Below, one piece after another: positions 59,132 through 64,000 of a DNA stretch of 64,000 bases. This DNA is from Stromatinia cepivora (lineage: Eukaryota; Ascomycota; Leotiomycetes; Helotiales; Sclerotiniaceae). The notes beneath the pieces are model-generated. The model saw only the letters and a program-made list of their open reading frames with translations, searched no databases and had not been told where the DNA came from. Location of the stretch: positions 992,001 to 1,056,000 of the forward strand of contig RCTD01000002.1 of NCBI GenBank assembly GCA_014898415.1. The letters run 5' to 3'. Both the position numbers and the translations under genes were made by a program. Position 1 is the stretch's first letter; each line of letters opens with the position of its first letter.

Positions 59132-60572
59132 GGATAGACTTTTCTTAATGTATCTATGCAATCAAGATGTTAGGTTAAATCACAACTCATAGTTTCTTTC
59201 CAAATACAGAAAATGAACTTACATCAAAATACACACTCACTTTTAAGACTCTTGCTGACTAACTTGGATATCTTGTTCCTCTCATCTCCGATTTTTTTTA
59301 CCTCGAATATCCCTAATATAGCAGCCTTTGATAATGATTCACACTCTTTATTAATCACCAAAACAATCGATTAGATTGATACGATTCTACTTATACCGTA
59401 TGCTTTAGACCCGTATGATTTGAACCTTTTAAATATATGAGTTTATTGAACCTGCCGCAAAAGATGTCTATCTACTGATATATAGAATAAAGATATCGTA
59501 TGAAGCTCGCGGATGATATATAGATGAGACGGGGATATATTAATTATCCTATAGATATTCCATATCAAAGAAGACTTCTAAAGTAGAAGACAACATTGCC
59601 ATCATCCAACCTCTCATCTGCCAATCAAAGAAATAGATCGCGCACACACACTTTTACCTAGCACTCTATCAAGCCATGTAATACCACTTGGTTTCAAGAA
59701 ATTGTTTTTATTTGTAGCAGATGGCACACAGTTATATTCATTGAATTCTAACAAGCTGGTGAAATGACTTTCCATAAGCCTCAAGACATAGAAATCATCT
59801 AATCTCGAATCTAGACAAACATTTTTTCCATACGAGCTGTTCCAATACATAAAAAGTAAGGTGTACAAGACAGACAACCCAACATCATCCAACTTACCAC
59901 CATCGCCCAGCTTCAGATATCCCAGTTTAACAAAGAGCGCGTACACTTTGACTCTGCGCTGAATGATCTATTCTAGGTCAGCATTTATACAAGGCATCAG
60001 CTCTATTACCTATATTTCTCGCCTAGCACCTTGCCATATATAATATTAGTTAAACGACAATGTGTCAGTTAACAAAGTATTCTGACTTAGTTATCTGGCT
60101 AGTGGTCAACCACGCGACTTCTGATACCTAATTACAATTCCCTAACTAGGGGGCAATGACGACCGTGTGCTGAGGGGAGATTTTAGCTCCTCGAAATGAT
60201 TTTTGATAGATTTCTTCTCATCAGCTTGTCGCTTTTTTGGTACATTCTAGGTTTTGGTGGAGCTCTAGTGAATACATACAACCCAACTCGGCCGCTTCAC
60301 CTTTTTGTAACTTGCCCTATTGATTAGGAACAACATCTTCCCGAATCTCACTTTGGCACTACCATATTGACTGAGATGTTTTGAACCCAATTAGTAGTAT
60401 AGTATTGCATTACAGTTCCCTGGCTTTGATCCCTGGCTTTGATCGGATACGATATCAAAGTTGTTTCATTCATCTATTCTGATAAGCTAAGGCCATTATT
60501 TAGCTACCAAAGAAATTCCTTGGGTTTATTGTATCGCTCAGGTAACTCCATGGTTTATGCATCGGAAAAAAA
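59132..60572. other. 1.4-kb intergenic region
   Basis: Follows the hypothetical gene and precedes the 3' end of the aspartyl-tRNA synthetase gene (minus strand). A minus-strand frame at 59614-59946 lacks an ATG at its open start and has no splice context; it could be a relic exon. Otherwise nothing is supported. Confidence 0.4.
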
Positions 60573-62388
60573 TTAAGGACTTAACCTCTTCGGTGTCCTA
60601 GGATAATCGCAGACTAAATGCACACTTGGCAGATTCAGGTACCAAGCCACCACTCTATCCAAGCCAATGCCTCCACCACCATGAGGCGGCACACCCACAC
60701 TCTTAAACACATCTACATATTCTTTGATACCAGGTTGATTAGGATCCAATCCCTTCGATCTAATAACCTCCTCTAATTGCTCTGGTAAATGCAATCTTTG
60801 ACCACCACTCAAGATTTCTTGACCGCGCATCATGAAATCATATGCATTTGTGACAGCAGGATTTTCAGGGTCGGGCATTGCGTAGAATGGACGAGCATCG
60901 ACGGGGAATTTGTCGAGGACATAGAAGTCAGTGTTGAACTTCTTGCGAACGAGTGCTCCGAGAGCTTTTTCTTGAGGCGTGCTCATATCTTCTGTGTCGC
61001 TGACGTTTCTAAATTCTTCGGGGCCTTCTTCACGAAGGAGTTTTTGACCTTCAGCAAAAGTGAGACGGACTTCCTTGCCAGCTTCGGGGAGAAGGAACTC
61101 TTCGGATGGGTATATTGAGCGGATAAGCTCGATTTCTTCGCGGTAGTTTTCGGCAAGGTTGCGGAAAATGAAAAGGAGGACACCTTCAAGCATGTGCAAG
61201 ACCTCGTGATAGTGTTCGTCGATTTCCATTTCCAAATCGAGACCAATGAACTAGACATATATTTAATATTTTATCATCCTCCAAAACTGATTTTCTTACC
61301 TCAGTCATGTGTCTTGGAGTATTCGAGTTTTCAGCACGAAAAACGGGTCCAACACAGTAAACTCTCTTTCGGCCTCCGGCAATTTCAAATTGTTTGTAGA
61401 ATTGCGGAGATTGGGCGAGATATGCCTCTTTATCAAAGTATGGCATTCTGAATACATTTGCACCACCTTCGGAAGCAGCTCCGATCAAACAAGGGGGATG
61501 AAATTTCTTAAAACGATGGCTTCTCAGGTAATCGCAGAAGTAGTCCTCGACAGCAATTCGAATATCAGCAATAGCCTGGCTGACAGGCGCCCGTTTATGC
61601 ATAGCAGGATTGTTGAGGTGAGAGGCCAAACTGGCAGTTGGGGTACCTTCTGTGACACTGAGCCCTATAGATTCGTTAGTTCATTAATAAAAATGAAGAT
61701 GGCATATAAATTTACCTGCAGCAGCTTCACTTAGATCCTCTTCCTCATCCAACTTCCCTACAGCCCTGCTCGCTGGGCCCAAACCCAATCCCAACATCTC
61801 AGGAGCAGTAGCTACCAAGTAGACCTTTCCGAGATGTAATTCGAAGTTCGAAACCTTGGTGCTCTTGACCGGCTCTAATGGCTTCTGCACGACAGCTTCA
61901 ACCGCAACAAAACTCTCCAGCTTTAATCCTCCAATCCATTTGACCATTTGTTTACTAACTGGTTTCCCTTCCGCGCTGGCACTGACAACTCCCTGCACCG
62001 TCCAATTGCCCTCCTCTCTCAGTTCCACAAACGCCATCTTCGCTCCTTGCATTCGTGCATTTTGGATCCATGCGCGAACCTTAATCGTCTTGCCAATATG
62101 TTGTTCTCCAATCTCCCTCAGATGTACACTTTCGGCTTCGAGTTTTGTGGTATGTTTAATTTGTCCGTAGTTTTCTTTTGCGAGATCTTCAGAAGCAGCA
62201 GATCCAGCAGCAGCTTGTTTTGCAGCTTGCTCGGCGGCTTTGCGTGCCTTTTCTGCCTCCTTCTTCGCTTTAGCTTCTGCTTTCTTTGCTCCCTTCTTGG
62301 AGGGCTGTGCGGGGTCTTCGCCGGCGGGCGGCGCGCCTCCGGGCGCGATGGCGGGGTCCGTTGGGATTTCTTTGTTTGATTCCGCCAT
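60573..62388 (-). CDS. cytosolic aspartyl-tRNA synthetase
   Basis: Three exons on the minus strand, 62388-61716, 61664-61300 and 61250-60573 (phases 1 and 0), give 571 residues. An N-terminal Lys/Ala-rich extension (about 1-70, KKAEAKAKKEAEKARKAAEQ) is typical of fungal and animal cytosolic enzymes and aids tRNA binding. The OB-fold anticodon domain spans about 85-210 (KTIKVRAWIQNARMQGAKMA). The class II catalytic domain follows: the GAASEGGANVF substrate loop, motif 2 RAENSNTPRHMTEF at 334-347 and motif 3 GGGGIGLDRVV from about 537 with Arg 545. It ends PRTPKRLSP like other members. It charges tRNA-Asp with aspartate using ATP. The ATG at 62388 gives a complete extension; no mitochondrial presequence is seen. 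Confidence 0.96.
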
Positions 62389-62684
62389 ACTTATATATGT
62401 GAAGTAATTGACTATAGATATCTAGTGGTATTGGGTGATAATCTTCACGTTCATGAACAAAGTAGAAAAGGATGGAGGGGTACTTTCGATAAGTTGTTAT
62501 GAGTAAGAATTTTAGCGCGAGCGAAGGTCATAGCTTTTTTACAGGGATATCAGATATCATCACATCAACTTCAATTTTTGGAATACCATTTTTGAGACTT
62601 TTACTCTCTACCTATGATTCGGAAAGATTTACATAAACCCGTCAATCAGATTAGCATGCTGCGAAGTTCAACTGATACGTAGGT
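62389..62684. promoter_or_regulatory. aspartyl-tRNA synthetase promoter region
   Basis: About 300 bp between the synthetase start (minus) and the 3' end of the next minus-strand gene. It should contain the synthetase promoter. No individual element can be assigned with confidence. Confidence 0.35.
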
Positions 62685-63990
62685 CTACAAAGCGCCAATC
62701 TCCCCAAAATGATTACAATGCAAAATTTCCTTGAGGAGAACTGCTGACCTCCATAAGGATTGGCTCCCAATCCTTGTGGAGGTAGTCATATTTGCCAGAA
62801 GGTACTTTGAATATGTTGGAAGGGGGAATTTTATATGCGTATGACATCTCGCCTCGTTCAAAACAGCAATTTGATGAGAGAGAATGGAGGACTTGTATCG
62901 CTTATCGTAATCTGCGTCATTGCTTTCGGCTTGTGCTTCTGAGCACGAAGAGTAGTATGCTTCATATTTCTTAATGGCATCTTGGAATTCTTTGCGCTTT
63001 TTCATGATGCTTTTTCCATCTAGGCGGAGTATCTTGTCGTGATCAAAAAAGCTAAAGGTAGAGTTGCCATTAGCCCTACAGATCTAGAATAGTCTGCGCT
63101 GTTTCGGATGAACTTACACTTCTTCACCGATAGGGCGGATCTTCTGCTGCATAAATCCCAATAACACGTATCTGTGGTGGTCGCCAAACGCTTGGTACAG
63201 GCAAATGGCATCAACGCACATGGCGTGAATGGCCTGGACAGACGTGTGTTGAAATTTCAAGCGAAGTGCGCGATCTGTCGACTCACTTCGACAGGAATTC
63301 CGCGCCTTCTATGTACAGCGAGATGTCGAAGTTCTACAATACGATTGAAGTAATACAATACATCTTCTCTTATAGAAACATCCAACTGTTCGTCCTTGAC
63401 ATCTCTAAAATGGCCTAACATTATCCCCCACTGATTTAACTCTACTGCCTCTGCAGTTGAATAACCGTTTCCTTGTACAATTTGTGGAAAATATCGACTG
63501 GGCCAGTCAAAGATGGAGGATTCCAGTAGTTACTGGATTTGAATAACAATCGCATGCTGAAGTTTGTAGCTGGAATGAGTAAAACATTCATATTCCCCTT
63601 CATAGGCAGCAAGATGTGGGCTTCCATGAGCTTCTATAGAGAGTTTTGCTTAAAATAAAGAACTTGGAATGGTCTGGGGTGCTCATCACTTACCCTTGAT
63701 TGGCGTATTGATATTTGCAACCAAAGTTTGTGCAGTAGATGATCCACGCCGTTCATCCAACCTTTGCAATTTTTTAATGCTTCCAGAATGTCCAATTCGC
63801 GATGAAACATCATTTTTCGATGAAGCAGCGGATGTCAGATTGTTATTAGCAGCACGCATATCAATGCTTTCACGCCCAGATTTATGTTTGAAACGCCGAG
63901 CGCTGATAGTATCAGCAGGTATTTCTTTTCCCTCTACTTATTTGGAAGTTTCCTCGTCTAGTACGCTCTGCATTTTTGTGAGCGGCAATT
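62685..63990 (-). CDS. spliced gene of unknown function, probably cut by the window edge
   Basis: Several minus-strand open segments with plausible GT..AG joints read as one protein. In order: a Ser/Arg-rich region near 63900-63710 (ending TLVANINTPIK), MEAHILLPMKGNMNVLL near 63620, QWGIMLGHFRDVKDEQLDVS ... LYYFNRIVELRHLAVHRRRG near 63430-63295, AIHAMCVDAICLYQAFGDHH near 63240, and a final exon with MKKRKEFQDAIKKYEAYYSS. The ELRHLAVHR stretch resembles a motif seen in uncharacterised fungal proteins. Exon borders are tentative and the 5' end lies beyond 64000 or is not recognised. No enzymatic motif is visible. Confidence 0.4.
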
Positions 63991-64000
63991 AGGCTTAGGG

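Noticed and set aside
59614..59946. Minus-strand frame of 110 codons
   Set aside because: Opens with GTG and has no ATG near the start; no recognised family. A relic exon remains possible, but evidence is too weak.
1..64000. tRNA genes, rRNA, CRISPR arrays
   Set aside because: No convincing tRNA B-box context was found by eye, no rRNA-like blocks, and no spacer-repeat arrays; the LTRs and minisatellites explain the repeats seen.

Overview
The window is nuclear DNA from a filamentous ascomycete. Genes carry short spliceosomal introns (about 50-140 bp) with GT..AG ends and CTRAC-type branch points. A 10-kb AT-rich block shows the pattern of repeat-induced point mutation (RIP), and the protein families are typically fungal (Pth11-like receptor, highly reducing PKS, A-T-R NRPS-like enzyme). 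The overall style suggests Leotiomycetes (Botrytis/Sclerotinia-like), but that is inference and the genus cannot be fixed from sequence alone. No tRNA, rRNA or CRISPR array was recognised. All exon coordinates come from reading splice sites by eye, with reading-frame phases checked arithmetically.

Layout. (1) 1-6152: one clear gene, a single-pass membrane protein with an EGF-like motif, then a long gene-poor stretch. (2) 6153-17324: a repeat island. It holds a 10,013-bp Ty3/Gypsy chromodomain-type LTR element (282-bp LTRs, ATATT target duplication). Inside it are two nested copies, in opposite orientations, of a roughly 1.7-kb element with 150-bp LTRs and only a Gag-like remnant (target duplications CTTCT and GAAAC). 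All are heavily RIP-mutated. A 383-bp hAT-like MITE lies next door. (3) 18729-25942: small genes: a coiled-coil protein, a cytochrome P450 relic, two tandem paralogues beginning MRQPAP, the RNase P/MRP subunit Pop7/Rpp20, and a Rogdi/Rav2-like protein. (4) 26884-47103: a probable secondary-metabolite cluster. It contains an A-T-R NRPS-like reductase (minus strand), a Pth11-like seven-helix receptor, a 2975-residue highly reducing PKS ending in a carnitine-acyltransferase domain, and a class V PLP-dependent aminotransferase-like enzyme. (5) 49202-64000: mostly housekeeping or unknown genes: a mitochondrial NIPSNAP protein, ATP synthase subunit J, a 992-residue repeat-containing protein, two lineage-type hypotheticals, cytosolic aspartyl-tRNA synthetase, and a spliced unknown gene reaching the right edge.

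How the genes may work together. In region 4 the PKS would build a polyketide. Its CMeT motif I is destroyed and its ER glycine loop is altered, so an unmethylated, possibly unsaturated chain is expected. The cAT domain would release the chain by acyl transfer to an alcohol-type acceptor. The PLP enzyme lies 295 bp downstream of the PKS and the A-T-R enzyme about 5.5 kb upstream; they could supply or modify an amino-acid or acid partner. No transcription factor, transporter or intact P450 is visible inside the cluster. Joint action is inferred from proximity and is not shown by the sequence.
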